Of a stretch of DNA of 64,000 nucleotides, positions 1 to 12,650 are shown piece after piece (the first letter of the stretch is position 1; each line of letters starts with the position of its first letter). The stretch is from Cornus controversa. Lineage: Eukaryota; Streptophyta; Magnoliopsida; Cornales; Cornaceae. Below the pieces are notes generated by a model, which saw only the letters and a list, made by a program, of their open reading frames with translations, was not told the origin of the DNA and did no database searches. The translations under genes and the position numbers were made by a program. Where the stretch lies: the NCBI GenBank assembly GCA_026545225.1, contig CM048851.1:31557956-31621955 (forward strand). Reading direction: 5' to 3'.

Positions 1-60
1 TCTCTTTAAACGGCTGTGTATTTTTGTTGGGTAGAATTTCTAGGTCACCAAGAGCTTACA

Positions 61-72
61 GCTCTGATACCA
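61..72 (-). other. Primer binding site (tRNA-iMet type) of the copia element
   Basis: The minus strand reads TGGTATCAGAGC, the classic 12-nt complement of the 3' end of plant initiator-Met tRNA used by copia elements. It lies directly beside the LTR at 73-303. Bases 1-60 to its left would be the start of the element's internal untranslated leader. Confidence 0.8.
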
Positions 73-303
73 TGTGAAGAAATTGAGTGAATGAATCAAT
101 CTTCATCATATACATTGAGGAATTCGTACAACTTATATACAAGAAAGCAGGAAACCAAATCCTGCACTAAGGCCTATAATTAAGCTATCCTACAATTAAG
201 CTAATTAACATCTTACGAATATAGAAAACAGAATCACTAATTACATTCCTATAATTATCATAGATTGCTCTAATCAAGCTATTTGATTGTGCTATCTTTA
301 ACA
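73..303 (-). mobile_element. LTR of a Ty1/copia-type retrotransposon in MATE intron 1
   Basis: Read on the minus strand this 231-bp segment begins TGTTAAAG and ends CTTCACA, so it has the TG...CA ends of an LTR. A TATATAAG promoter-like motif lies at about 132-139 (minus strand). A 12-bp match to the initiator-Met tRNA primer binding site directly abuts its 3' end. The element's internal region therefore runs left, through 1-60 and out of the window. It sits in what must be intron 1 of the MATE gene starting at 393. The second LTR and the matching target duplication (expected near TATTT, 304-308) are outside the window, so intactness cannot be judged. Confidence 0.75.
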
Positions 304-392
304 TATTTTAAGCTCATTCTAGGTTTTTGAATTTTGCAGCAACAACTCAATTATGGAAGTTGTATTTTTGTGTTTGTGGTATTTGATGATAG

Positions 393-3249
393 TTAGGAAT
401 GGCGAGTGCGCTTGAAACACTTTGTGGCCAAGCTTACGGGGCAAAACAGTACCACATGTTGGGTATATATATGCAGCGCTCGTGGGTTGTGTTGTTTCTT
501 GGTTCAGTATTGTTGTTGCCTCTTTTTGTGTTCACTACGCCTATATTGAAGCTCACCGGACAGTCGGCGGTGATAGCGGAGCTGTCAGGGGTGGTGGCAA
601 TGTGGTTGATTCCTATGCACTTGAGCTTTGCGTTTCAGTTCACCTTATTGAGGTTTTTGCAGTGCCAGCTCAAAATGGGGGTGATTGCTTGGGTGTCTGG
701 TGGGGCACTTGCAGTCCATGTTTTTATTAGTTGGCTTTTTGTGTATAGGCTGAGGGTTGGCATTGTTGGCACTGCGCTTACTCTTGATTTCTCATGGTGG
801 GTTTCGGTTTTGGGACTCTGGGGGTACATAGTTTGTGGTGGATGTCCTCATTCTTGGACTGGTTTCTCAAGCCAAGCTTTTGTTGGGCTTTGGGAGTTTC
901 TCAAGCTCTCTGTGGCTTCTGGGGTCATGTTGTCGTATGCTCTCTCTCTCTCTCTCTCACACACACACAGACACACAGTCAGATTTAAATTTTGACAGTT
1001 TTTAGTGTTTTAGGTTGGAGAATTTCTATTATAGAGTGTTGATCATAGTGGCTGGGATGATGACGAATAACACTGATGTTGCAGTTAATGCCTTGTCCAT
1101 CTGGTGGGCTCCTAATCCTTTAAGCTTGTTCAATTTACTCTATTAACTTTTTTTACATTCTTTTTTGAACAGTGATACAGGAAACCAAACTTTAGACTGA
1201 TTAAGCAATGCAAAATTCAAAGTAACCAATAGTTATCTTCATGTGGCTCATCTCTTTAAACTCTATTGCTTTTTTTAATTCACATTGTTTATTTGGTTAG
1301 ATATTTCATTTCAAAAAGAATATTCTTTCTTTATAAATTCCAACCGACTATTTTATTTTTTTGACAGCATTGCTATTTATGGTTGGGAATCCATGATTCC
1401 ACTCGGTTTTTTTGCTGCAGCTGGGTAAGTTGATCTTTGCAACTCTCTCTCTCTCAAGTTCTGAACCAATTTGAGGTCCAAATATGGAACTTGAAATTAA
1501 TTAGAATAACAGGATAGGAAGAGAGAACGAGATTAGAGATGCAAATTGTGAGGCACATTGGAAAGTATATAAATATGGGGTCCAAGGCTCATGTCTCATT
1601 ATCATATTTATTTGATAAGTATCATGAGCTTCTTTAGTTGTCCTCTAGTGTCCCCTAAAAAGTAGTCTTGAGAAGTAGTATCATATTTCCAGAAAGGAAG
1701 GAAAGTGTCCTCAAAGCCTTCATTTGACCCCATACTTCACCATCCATCCCACATTGTCTCTTCACTTGGAGCTTGTGAATTGACACCCATATATCAAACT
1801 GTTTCCTACCCCTGCATGTGATATATGCAAACTTATGATGAGAAAACTCGACTCTTGCCATGGGACATTTAAAATGCTTTGAAGTTGTGATTGCTCCTTT
1901 TCACTTGCTACTTTAATCTCATTGACTAGCCAATTGTTTTCAGATTATACAAGTTCGGATATGTTCTAGAAGGTTGTGCTTGATTATATTATAAGGTTGC
2001 GCTTGATTTCATTATGTCTACCGGAGAATTTGATGTTTTACATTTTTTTGGGTGATATTTACTACTTGTTGGTTTGCAAGTAAAGTTCCCAACTTCCCCT
2101 GGATTGAGTCTCAGACTTTATTATTTTAACTTTAGGTAACAGATCAATGGTGGCTGCATAAAATTTCGATTTCATTCTTTCTTGGTTTCTTTGTTATTCT
2201 TTTGAGCAAAACTTGTTAATCAAATTAGAATATGGTGTTGTTCTTCATCATTTTCTTCCATGGCTATGCTGCCAAAGGAAAAACTCATCTCTGTTGCCAT
2301 ATGATATTCTGTGTACAGAGTACGTGTAGCAAATGAGCTTGGAGCAGGCAATGCGAAAGGAGCCAAGTTCGCCACCACCATGTCAGTATTGAACTCCCTC
2401 GTAGTGGGGATTTTCTTTTGGTCAATTATCATGGCCTTTCCTGACAAGCTTGCAATGATCTTCACTTCAAGCACTTCTGTTATTACTATGGTCGATGAAC
2501 TAGCAGTGTTATTGGGATTAACCGTTCTCCTCAATTGCATTCAACCAGTTCTTTCAGGTAAAAAAAACTTCGAAGTGTCCAATTTTACATTCCAAATGCA
2601 AGTGTTATGATATCATTATCTGCCCACCATTTACTCTTCTTCAGGGGTAGCTGTTGGATCCGGTTGGCAAGCCTTGGTAGCATTAATAAATATAGGTTGT
2701 TACTATGTCATTGGAGTTCCTCTTGGGTTGATCTTGGGATGTTTGCTTCCCTTTGGCATTAAGGTATACTATATGTTTTACATACTCAAGATTGATATAA
2801 AATTGTAATGAAGCTGTTTGGATTCTAGATTAACCTACCTAGCTTATGGTAGAACTATACTTCCTACATGCAGAAGAAACTATTGAGACGACCATATATA
2901 TATATATATATATTTTTTTTTTTTTGTATGGCCTGATTTTTCAAGCATTACTTTCAAATTGTATTCTTGATTTTGATATGCAATGTATCTATATGTTTAT
3001 CAGGGTATTTGGGCTGGAATGATTGGCGGGACAGTGGTTCAAACATTAATATTAGCAATCATCGTGATCAGTTGCAAATGGGAAAAAGAGGTAACAATAT
3101 TTTGAAAACAGGATCAAAACATGTTTTCGTTTCTACTCAAAGAAACTGACAGTTTCTGTTGGTTGGATTATCGTTCACAGGCACAGAAAGCTCGCATTCA
3201 TATGGCTAATCAGCTTCCAGCTATTAATCTCAGTACTGCAAATGCGTAG
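393..3249 (+). CDS. MATE/DETOXIFICATION efflux transporter, DTX27-like, exons 2-8 (5' partial)
   Basis: Multidrug and toxic compound extrusion carrier, normally a 12-helix membrane protein that exports organic compounds in exchange for protons or Na+. Exons by GT-AG junctions and alignment with the complete paralogue at 22417: 393-934, 1014-1103, 1368-1424, 2319-2557, 2645-2763, 3004-3090, 3181-3249 (TAG). Together they give 400 residues without a stop. Exon 2 must start at 393 (acceptor AG at 391-392, reading L-G-M-A-S), not at the ATG at 399. Hallmarks: [31 protein letters not shown] and [10 protein letters not shown]. Exon 7 is one codon shorter than in the paralogue, and the C-terminus differs. 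Exon 1 (about 94 residues) would lie left of the copia element. Whether the gene is expressed or was killed by that insertion cannot be told here; the open exons argue against an old pseudogene. Substrate and membrane are unknown. Confidence 0.9.
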
Positions 3250-3960
3250 GGTGCAATAGATTTTGTTCAAACTACAAGAGCTCTTAAGCATGCCAGAAGA
3301 AAAATCTACTTATCTGTAATACTTCTCAATTCAATCCGTATGCATGTACTCCGTCCAAGACCATGTGGTTTCAACCATTCAGGAGAAGCCATGCAACCAA
3401 AAAGCTGAATGAAGGCGACGTATTTCGTGCAAAGTCGCTCTGTATGGTATTATTGTTTGAAAAAAAAAAGTATTGAATTCCCTTATTTTTTATTTTTCAT
3501 CGAAACTAACACATTCACTTTTTAATGCTCTCATTGAATTAAAACTTCAGATTCATACTAGAACCATGATGATTCATGTGTAGATGGAACTCGTGTATTT
3601 TTATTTGGTGGACATACAAATGACGTGATATATTGGCCAATATTTTTTTTCGACTAGTAAGTATTGAATCAGCACTTATTACAGGAATGGATGTAATGAC
3701 TGAGGATGAACACTTTTTTTGTTTTTTCTTTCTGGATTTACAATGCATCTTTAGCCTTTGGTGACAAAAAACAATCAAGATTTAGTGATGAACGAGAAAA
3801 AGTCTGTATAAATCAGAAAAGTAAAAGGGTAATTTTCTAAAAATATTTCTGTATTTCATGTTATTGGAAAACAAAAAATAATTGACTAGTTCGATTGGTT
3901 GACGATTGTTCATAAATTATTATTTCAAAAAAGTGTGAACTGAAGCATAATCGTTCGGTC
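3250..3960. other. 3' flank of the first MATE gene, no gene seen
   Basis: AT-rich DNA holding the presumed 3' UTR of the MATE gene. The small open frame at 3539-3778 (minus) has no recognisable motif and is not accepted as a gene. Confidence 0.5.
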
Positions 3961-3965
3961 TTGTG
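3961..3965. repeat. Target site duplication TTGTG, left copy
   Basis: Five-base direct repeat immediately before the LTR start. The identical right copy is at 7134-7138. A perfect 5-bp duplication is what a gypsy integrase leaves. Confidence 0.85.
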
Positions 3966-4082
3966 TGTAACACCCTTAAAAATTTAAATAGGGCTTTGTT
4001 TTAATATCTAAGGATCCGAAGGGAATTCTAAGATTTTATAAGAATAGAAGTGTAGTTATGGGAATGTGCATATATATATTTA

Positions 4083-4134
<52 letters not shown>

Positions 4135-7133
4135 GTGTGAGTGAAGTTTGAGTTGGTGTGTTGTCATGTTAGTCAATTGATGTATGAAATGATGAATTGG
4201 TTGGTGACAGAGAACTTATTGGATGGTTGCCACATGGAGACTTGGGCTGTGAAGTGTAGATATTTTACTAAGTGATGCTTTAAGAACCAAAGGGCCAAAG
4301 GCTGTCCGATAAAAACAAGAAAAAGGGAAAGAAAGTGGGTCCGCAGAATAGAGAGAGAAACAGAGAGAAGAAGAAAAAGAAGAGAAGAAGAAGAAAAGAA
4401 AAAGAGAAAGAGAAGAGAAGAGAAGAGAGGAGAAGAAGATCACTAACCTGGCAAGTTGAATCTTGCCTTTCATTTCTATATATATATATATATGTGTGGA
4501 TAAATCAAATGCATGTATGATTTAAGTGGTAGCCTCTGTTTTCAATATCAATAGTTGTGAGTTGTTTGCATTAATTTTTCTGTTAATATTAGAGAATCTC
4601 TTGCAACTTTTAGTTGTTTACTGCTAAAGTTAGATCAAGATGTATGTTGGTTTTCTAAGAAAAATTAAAGGGACAAAAGTCAAAGATAAGGAAAGGATGA
4701 GGAAATTAGCAAACATGTGCCAATGTGTGCATTATGTGTGTGTATATATATTTTGTTTATGGACGAAACGAAGACAGTGGAGTCTTCAATGTTTTAAAAG
4801 TTTCTGCCGTCAAACTATCTATGATATAGATTGCATGGTAATTGGTGTTGGCTGTGCATGGTCACGATTTTGAAGGGTGGTGGGTCTTTGCATGGTGGGT
4901 AACCATGGTGCTCCGGCGAGGTGCGGTGGCACCGTAACATGATGGGTGAAGTTTGGCAGTTGGGTTTCGGCTGTTGGAGCATTTGTGCATAAGATGTGTT
5001 GGTGATCGGCTAATAATAGCTGGGTAGTTGGTGGTAGCTTAATTGGATGATGGTCACGGTTGAAAAATGGGTCTTCGGAAGGGTGCTGCTGGAAGTGGAG
5101 TGCTGGGCAGCCATGGCGGTAGTTCGGGGTGGTCCAAATCGGCCAAAGAATATGGTGGGTGGCTCGGCAAATGGTGGTGGTTCATGGTGAGTTTCACGGC
5201 TGGGTTCTTTCTTGGTGTTCTTTAGCTATGACTTTAATTATGGTTGAACAGAGTGAAGGCAAGATGGCTGGAATTGGGTCCTTCTTGTGCAGCTAGGTGA
5301 TGTCGTGAGGAGAGAGCCTTGCATGGTTTCGGCCATAGGAGGAAGTGGGTTTTCCTTGGCAGCCATAATGGTGGTTACGTTGGGTGGTGGAGATGATGGC
5401 TGGTTATGTTTCGGCCAAGGGGCTGGATGAAGTTGTTGGAGGCTCAAGTGTGTTTTAATTAGTCGGCTATCATGTTGGGTTGATTGGGGCTAGATGATGT
5501 GGGCTGGCTAGTTTAGGAATTACTTGATGCATTGGGCTCTAAATTGGAAAGTGTACCGCCATGAATTAGGCTCAATGATGTTACCAAACCACCTTATTTC
5601 AGTCCAATTGCTGAAGAGGAGGAAGCTACTTAAGAATTAAAGGGTTTGGGCCTATAAAATTTATGATCTCAAAATTATGTTTTGATTTCAATAAGGTTGC
5701 TAAAGGTCTAAATTGGGGAAAAATGTTTTGTGTGCCATATATTACGAAAATTTTCGAAATTCTATGTTTATGCATTTAGAATTAATTATGCTAGAATAGT
5801 TGGTTCTAGGGAAAAATTCTCGAATGCTCCATAAATTACGAAATTTATGAAATCTTTTGTTTTAATGTATTTGAACTTGTTAAGTTAGAATAGTTGGTCC
5901 TAAGGATTAAAAATTCGGTTAGCGACGTTTTAAGCTTTATGAACGTGCCTAATTCGTTCTTTTAATTTATTAAATGTGAAAAGCATTTAATAAATTATAA
6001 AAGAATTTATGTTGGTTTAAAGAACACTTGTTTTCCTTTTGTTTTAATTTAGAGAGGAAATTGGAGAAAATATCTTTTGAAGCTTTAAAAATTATGAAAA
6101 GTTCTAGAGTCGTATATTTTGGCATAATAAACTTAATTATGCTAAAATAATTAAGTTTATAAAAGACTTAAGTGGTGAAATCTTAAAGTGTTTAATTAAT
6201 GTGATTAGAGACACATTAAGAGAGTGATTTGATTTATTAAATGTCAAAAGCATTTAGTAAATCCTAAGAGCTTGAAATCTTGAAAAAGTGTTAAATTTCT
6301 TAAAGAATTTGTGAGGTATGGTCAGGGACCTACCTATGGGGTGTGTACAGCCCTTTTGTTATGACCATTGGGCGAAGAGTGCCCTTATTGTGTGGATGTG
6401 GTCTGGGACCATCTGGGTGAGTAGACGTACAAACCCAGCCACATGTGCGAGCTTCCTTAGTCCGGGACTATGCGATGCACGCCACTTGTTGGCTAAGCAT
6501 GCCATCTATTGGAGGGGAGCCCGGGGCTCATTGTGAGGTTATGTTAAGTTAATCTAGATGATTAGCTTAATAAGGAATTGTTGAGAATACGGTTCCTGTG
6601 TGTGAAAGAAATTGTGAATATAATAATTAACTAGAGTTTAATTATCATAAAGAAAATCTGGGTGTGAAGGAAATTGCGAATATGATAATTAACTAGAATT
6701 TAATTATCATAAGAAAATTTGTGAAACTAATCAACAAAGATTGTTGTACGTGTCATTATATGTAGGAATTTAAGGCAAGGTTAATTTGTTGAGCAATGAT
6801 AGTGTTTTACAATTCTTGCTGAGCTTGTTGAGCTCACTTCATTTTATTTTCAGGTACCGAGTGAATGGAAGCGCAGTACAGGACGATGGAGGCTGTTTAC
6901 ACGTAAAATTCTTAGCATGTAATTATTTTTGTTGTACATAGGTGGCTCTCAGGATGAGGGATGAGGTCTCCAGATGAAAATTTTGTAATAGATGATCTAG
7001 ACGATCACATTTTGATTGTAATATGTAAAGTTTTTGGATTGATGTATGGTAAGATGGACATTGTTTTTCAAGTCGCGCACCAAATTCAAGTGTCGGACTA
7101 GAGTTTCAGGTTTTAAAATTTGGGGGCGTGACA
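3966..7133 (+). mobile_element. Solo LTR of a Ty3/gypsy retrotransposon (3168 bp)
   Basis: Begins TGTAACACCC and ends GGGCGTGACA, the imperfect inverted ends typical of long plant gypsy (chromovirus-type) LTRs. It is bounded on both sides by the 5-bp direct repeat TTGTG (3961-3965 and 7134-7138). No gag, protease or polymerase coding is seen, and a second LTR is absent, so this is a solo LTR left by recombination between LTRs. It includes a (TA)n tract at about 4089-4130, a purine-rich AG tract at about 4350-4440, and a GAGCTCACT motif near 6830 of a kind often seen near the 3' end of such LTRs. The plus orientation is inferred from that motif and is less certain than the element itself. Confidence 0.88.
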
Positions 7134-7138
7134 TTGTG
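7134..7138. repeat. Target site duplication TTGTG, right copy
   Basis: Matches 3961-3965 and directly follows the terminal TGACA of the solo LTR. Confidence 0.85.
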
Positions 7139-7290
7139 ACTCCAAAAATTATATATATAGAAATTCATAAGAAAAAGTCAAAAAAGACATCAACAGAGAG
7201 ATCGAGGATGAAAATCAGCAATCTTTAATTACGCGGTCACACTGCCACCGTTTCCTTGAGTACGTGTCCATCTCCAACATGTACGAATCT

Positions 7291-7397
7291 ACAGTGTGGG
7301 GGTGGGTGTCCTCAAACTTGGACTTGTTTCTCCATGCAAGCCTTCTCTGGCCTCTGGAGTTTCTCAAGCTCACTACCGCCTCCGGAATCATGCTTTG
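7291..7397 (+). pseudogene. MATE pseudogene fragment, 3' end of exon 2
   Basis: Nucleotide match to the end of exon 2 of the intact MATE genes: GGWVCPQTW-like stretch, then FSMQAF, then SGIMLW followed by the GT donor at 7398. Two indels break the frame: one extra G in the run near 7300, and one missing base where the intact gene reads TGG GAG TTT. The rest of exon 2 (upstream) is absent, and no exon 1 is seen. Probably a decayed tandem copy of the neighbouring MATE genes. Confidence 0.85.
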
Positions 7398-9093
7398 GTA
7401 TCTCCCTCAGAATTAAAATTTGATTTTTTAGTTTTAGTATAAAACAAATTTTTACAGTTTTTACATAAAATTCATCGTATAATATAAATGACCAAATCAA
7501 ATCATTTGTGACTGAAAAAATTTATATGATTATGATAAATCATGGGATGTGAATATTTATTGAAAAACTCATATTTATATTTTTACCCATAGAAGCCAAC
7601 ACTTAGCCAAATTTCTTCATTAAGTCTCCGAAACAGCAACTGTGTATGACAATGCTATATAAAGTGAGTTATTTGAGTTCAAAGCCTAAGTCAATGTATC
7701 TAAGAACCATAAATGATATTTTCTAATTCAAGTGTAGGTCATAGAATTTGTTTACTCAAGAATTGAGTTTTTTCAAAACTAATCATAAGCTTGAATTAAC
7801 CCAATCTCAACAAAGGCTTTCAAGATGATTCAATGAACTTAATGACCTAATTCTAAGTGTCCAAAAAATCATGATATAATATGAATTATATGCATTGGTT
7901 CTAAGGTTCACTAGGTCATTAGATGAGCTTTCAAAAGAAGTTACTTCAAAAATAACTTTATATTAAAACTAGCATTCACTCAAGACTAGACTACCCAATC
8001 TTCAATGTTTTAACACATAATGGATGTTATCTTCTTCTTTTGATTCAATTGCCTTCATCCTTTTGCAATGTCCTTGATATGAACTTTTGGACATAGATGT
8101 GTATGATCAATGTGAGTTTTGGATTCACTTCAACTTTGCCATTGATTTTAATAGTTGATCTTTGAGTTCCATAATCACATGACTCCAAATATCTTTTTGT
8201 AAATCCTTTTGAAATCCAACGCTTTTAAGATACTTGAAATAGTTTGATACTTTGTAAACTGTACACTCAAGTAAGTTTATTAACTCTACACTACAATAGG
8301 TTGTTATCATCAAAATCACCCAAATAACCTTGAGTTAAAATCTTGAGGTCAACAAAAATGACTGCTAGCTATTAGTTATGTGAATGTCATAGTAGGTGTG
8401 GACCTAAGAGCCGGAAGAACCATGGTTCAAAACCACAAAGACCCACAACAGAACCTATAATTGGTCTCGTGGTTTGGTAGAGGACTATACTTCATATTTT
8501 TTTTTACCACAAATCTATTTACAGAACTAGGATTCTAACCCTTCCCATTACAATTTATTATCATTCTTTGTTCTTGCTTCCCCTTAAGTACGAGAAAGTA
8601 AACAATACCTCGGAAAACTAATGATATGGTATCTTGACAAGTGTAAGCTCTCCATTTTTCTTTGATCGTAAAGAAATTAGTAGTTTTCAAAAGAGATGGA
8701 AGGCTTATACTTATTGGAGGTCACACATCATCAGTTGCTATGGGGTATTATATAATTTCTCCTCAGGTACAATTGAGAACTTGTTAACTTTGTGACACAT
8801 GATTATATATAACAATGTCTTATAGTTAACTTTGTGACACATGATTATATATAACAATGTCTTATAGTTCCTATATAAAATGATGCTTTCAATTGATTAT
8901 TAGATGAGAAATATGGGAATCCACCAAGTACATTTAAATGATAGCTCGAGTTTTATTAGAAATTGCTTTAATTTCTCTTGTCCAAAATTCAATGTTGTAC
9001 ATGATTTATGAGATCATACTTCTTTTTTTCTTTTCTTAGAGGGTCTTGAGTTTTGCTTTATTTTTAACTTATAATGTGAATGGGCTAAACTAG
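7398..9093. other. MATE pseudogene intron and unclassified DNA
   Basis: No gene seen. AT-rich DNA between a MATE exon 2 relic and an exon 7 relic; exons 3-6 were searched for by eye and not found. Holds an exact 42-bp tandem duplication (8783-8869). Open frames at 7312-7500 and 8125-8319 (minus) have no family signature. Confidence 0.4.
8783..8869. repeat. 42-bp direct tandem duplication
   Basis: The unit beginning GTTAACTTTGTGACACATG occurs twice in succession, starting at 8783 and 8825, without visible mismatches. Likely a recent slippage or repair duplication. Confidence 0.85.
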
Positions 9094-9183
9094 GGTATCT
9101 CGAGTAGTATGATTTTCAGTGGAACAACTATACAGACAACAATACTGATCATTATAACGACACAAAACGATTGGGAAATGGAG
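9094..9183 (+). pseudogene. MATE pseudogene fragment, exon 7
   Basis: Ninety bases flanked by AG (9092-9093) and GT (9184-9185), open in frame. It encodes GISSSMIFSGTTIQTTIL then NDWEME, and aligns end to end with exon 7 of the complete paralogue (GIWGGMIFGGTAVQ). The key tryptophan-glycine pair is lost (GIW to GIS). It lies upstream of an exon 3 relic, so it cannot belong to the same copy as that exon unless the locus was rearranged. Confidence 0.88.
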
Positions 9184-9529
9184 GTGGAGTTGGACACAAT
9201 TTTGCTTCTTCACCTTTGTTCAAATATAATATATATAATTATATATATTTCCATATGGTTATCCTTTGATTATGTCATTGATTTTCCTTACTTTTTTTTT
9301 TTTTTTTATAGAAAAATTACAACCTAATCCTACTTTTGCAACTTAAAAATAACCAAGTCAAATTTTCAGGACAAAGAAGTCCTGCTTTTGACACTTATTT
9401 TCAAATAAGTTCAAATTTGAACTTTCTTTTAGTATTATCATAAGTACTTTTCTTTATTTTTAAATGATTTAATTTGTTTCTTTAATTTCTACTATATATA
9501 TATATATATATATATTATTGTTTATGCAA
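9184..9529. other. AT-rich DNA between MATE relics
   Basis: No gene seen. Includes a poly-T tract at about 9290-9308 and a (TA)n tract at about 9492-9515. Confidence 0.4.
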
Positions 9530-9557
9530 CTTAGAGAATTGGTACTATAGAGTATTA
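9530..9557 (+). pseudogene. MATE pseudogene, 5' part of exon 3, cut by a transposon
   Basis: Reads C-TTA-GAG-AAT-TGG-TAC-TAT-AGA (LENWYYR), the diagnostic start of MATE exon 3. The acceptor is AA rather than AG, and the match stops at the TTA where the PIF/Harbinger element begins. Downstream exons 5-8 of what may be the same copy resume at 15830. Exon 4 was not found. Confidence 0.8.
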
Positions 9558-10741
9558 GTGCTCATTTGGTATGTGTTTTGTTTTAGGTGTTTTGTTTTTA
9601 GGTAAAATAGAATCAACGTTTTTGTTGTATAGTATTTTGAATTGAAAACGAGAGTATGTTTGGTGACTAAATTTTGTTGTGAAAATTAATGAAGTAGAAA
9701 CATGTAAAAACACATTTGGTAACAGAATTTTTTTTTGAAAATATAACACTTGAAACATGTTTGGTGACTCCAACTGTTGCCAAAAATATAAGAAACAAAA
9801 ACCAATATGTTTGGTACTGCATGTTTTTAATTTGCTATTTCATTTTAAAATTTTATTTATATAAAAGACATAATTTTTAGTAATTGATTGGAAAATTTTG
9901 TATACATAATATTTTTTTAATTATCCTTAGACACTATAAATAATCTTATAAAGATGGATAATATAAAGGTAATGTGTTATAATTTATGACAATATTTTAA
10001 TTAATTTTAAACATTAATTAGATTAAAAACCCATCATTTGTAATGACTTTTAAAAAAACTTGACATATAATTTGTTTTGCATGTTACTCAAACAAAAACT
10101 TGGTCCTCTTTAAGACCAAATTTTAAATTTCTTATTTGAATTTTATTTGCTTTAATTCTCACTATCATTGGCTACTTATATATAATATGGCAGATTCCCT
10201 TCCTTCATTTCCCTTTTTAGTTTTAAAAAAACCTGAACATGGATCTCAACTTGTTATTACAAAGAAAAATATAGACAATGCTAAGTACAAAGCTCACGGA
10301 CAATGCTTTTGTATATAAAGGCCTGAACACAACTATAAACAATAATTAATGTCTTGTTAGTAAGCTCCTAAAATTACAAACCATCCTCATATAAAATGCC
10401 TTACATATACAAGTCTGAACACAAGGCTAGATATTGTGTAAGGCTTGCCCAACCAGAGCTAAAGGAGAAGATCAGAGTGAGTGCATGTGTATCCCAAGTA
10501 GCTTGTCAAAAGCATAATAGATGCAGTTTGAAGTCAAGTGCTCACACCTCAAGTTAATCAACAACTATAAATATTTTGCAGTTTGAATGTCAATTACTTT
10601 GAACCAATTATTGAAGTACCTACAACACAAGAGCCTATGAATTGATCTTACCATCAAACTCAACACACAAGGAAAGGCCACTAGCAAACAGAATGAAATT
10701 CTACCAACACCAACTTCAATGTTGTTGAGATCTTCAAATAA

Positions 10742-11085
10742 TCACCAAAAAGCCAATAACAGATAAGTTGATGCCATTGCCTAATAGCCCCAAAACTCAG
10801 TCACATGCAAAGACAAGTAGGCATCAAAATAAATTAATTAGTGCTTGCCAAGCATAGCAATTCAACACCAATTCAAAACTTAAGCAATGATAAATAATGA
10901 CAACAATAACTTATATGATTCAATTGCATCAATATAGGTGTAGTAGCCTAACCACCAAAAAGTCAATGACAGATAAGTTAATGTCATTGCCCAATAACCC
11001 CAAAAACTCAGCCACATGCCACCACAAATAGGCATCAAATTAAATGGTTTAAAAAATATTTGGCAAGCATAACAATTCAACACCA
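10742..11085. repeat. Two diverged direct repeats inside the PIF element
   Basis: About 130 bp beginning CACCAAAAAGCCAATAACAG near 10742 recurs in diverged form near 10958-11085, both copies ending in a CATA(A/G)CAATTCAACACCAA stretch. No coding is evident. Confidence 0.65.
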
Positions 11086-11489
11086 AGTTCACAGCACAAG
11101 CTATGTTGGACAGCAATGATGAAACTTTTAGAAGCAGTAAACTGATCTTAGTTTTTGGTAAAATACGCTCAAAATCAAATCAGTTCTTTTTCGGTGAAAA
11201 CATATGTCAAAAACCACTACATATTTGAGGGAATGAACTAATAGCCATGATATAATTGTGCGCCTGTGAAGAGTGTGCATACACAGATTTATAAAACAAA
11301 TAAAGCTCAATAATGTGTGCCTGTGAGTGTGTACTGAAAATGAAGCACAAAAAATCTAGACCCAATGAAATTCAACCAAGCCTTAATTTTAGTCATGATA
11401 TCCTAATAAATTAAAAGCACACAGATAATGAGATTCTGCAGAAAATTTACTCAATGAGCTTAAGGATGTATATATTCAACTCACAGTTT

Positions 11490-11830
11490 ATAGAGAAGCA
11501 AAAGAAAATATACTTTTTTTCGGACTTCGTTGTTATCCATATCAATTTGTGTACATTCTCTCAGATACAAAATAAGTGCATTAGATCACTAAGAAAAATA
11601 TTAGAATATTTAATTTAGTTATAAAGCTTTTGAAATGAGAAGTAAAAGAAAATATACATTTTTTTCAGATTTCGTTGTTATACATATCAATTTGTGTACA
11701 TTTTTTCATATGCAAAGCAAGTGCATTAGAATACTAATAAAGATATTAGAATATTCAGTTTAATTCTAAAAATTTTGGAATGAGAAGAAACACATAACAT
11801 ATACCTTTTTCAGACTTTTTAAGTTATCAC
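11490..11830. repeat. About 147-bp tandem repeats inside the PIF element
   Basis: A segment starting AAAAGAAAATATACTTTTTT (about 11499) is repeated from about 11646, and a third, shorter and more diverged copy follows from about 11795 (ATATACCTTTTTCAGAC). Units share CATATCAATTTGTGTACATT. Confidence 0.7.
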
Positions 11831-12650
11831 AGTGTCATTCATTCCCAATAGTCAATATTGCTTACTCCCCAATCATCATTTTTTAACCACAAGTGATACA
11901 CAATATGAAAGAAATTATACATTTATTATGTAGCTAATATACTACATATTCAATAGGATCTTCTACAATCTATCATCATCTAAAATTAAATATTACATGC
12001 CGAAATATATATCATAACAAAATAAGTAGCATAATTATTTTACTAACATATTACAAATTCGTCATTTTTTCTCAACCAATATAATAAGTAACATGAATAT
12101 GACAACCAACATAAAGATTATGCAAATAACAACACATCCACAACTACCATATATGAGGATTTTTTGCTTAAATTGTTCAACTTGTATATTTGCAATGAGA
12201 TTCTTCAATTCACCATCAACACTTTTATTAACATCTGCACCTTAGTGTAATTCATACAACCATATAAACGCATTGGTCTGTGACTACAATAATAAATACA
12301 ATTATTTAAAAAAATATTATTAGCTACATAAAATTATATAAATAGAATACCAATTATTTTCAATTGGCATATTTACCTCCCAATCTGGACACCTATAGAA
12401 GTAGTGTCCTTTATTCTTATCAGATTGAGCCTAATATAGATTCATGGGACCATTCCCATATGTAGATAAAGGTCCATCACCTTTAATCTGATACATTACT
12501 GCATTATAGAGTACTAAACACATTGAATATAATTCCTACTTATTAAGTAATTACAATTATCCATTCGTTTAGCAATTAGTTACTATAGTTATCCATATTT
12601 TAAAAAAAACATATGTTATTACAGTTATCCATTTACTACCTCTTGGCATA

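Noticed and set aside
61-72. Possible initiator-Met tRNA gene
   Set aside because: Only the 12-base primer-binding complement is present, beside an LTR; no cloverleaf sequence.
399-401. ATG at 399 as the start of the first MATE gene
   Set aside because: It corresponds to an internal Met (LGMASALE) at the start of exon 2; about 94 residues and two helices would be missing.
9109-9327. 72-residue frame as a small gene
   Set aside because: Its first part is the MATE exon 7 relic and the rest is intron-like AT-rich DNA.
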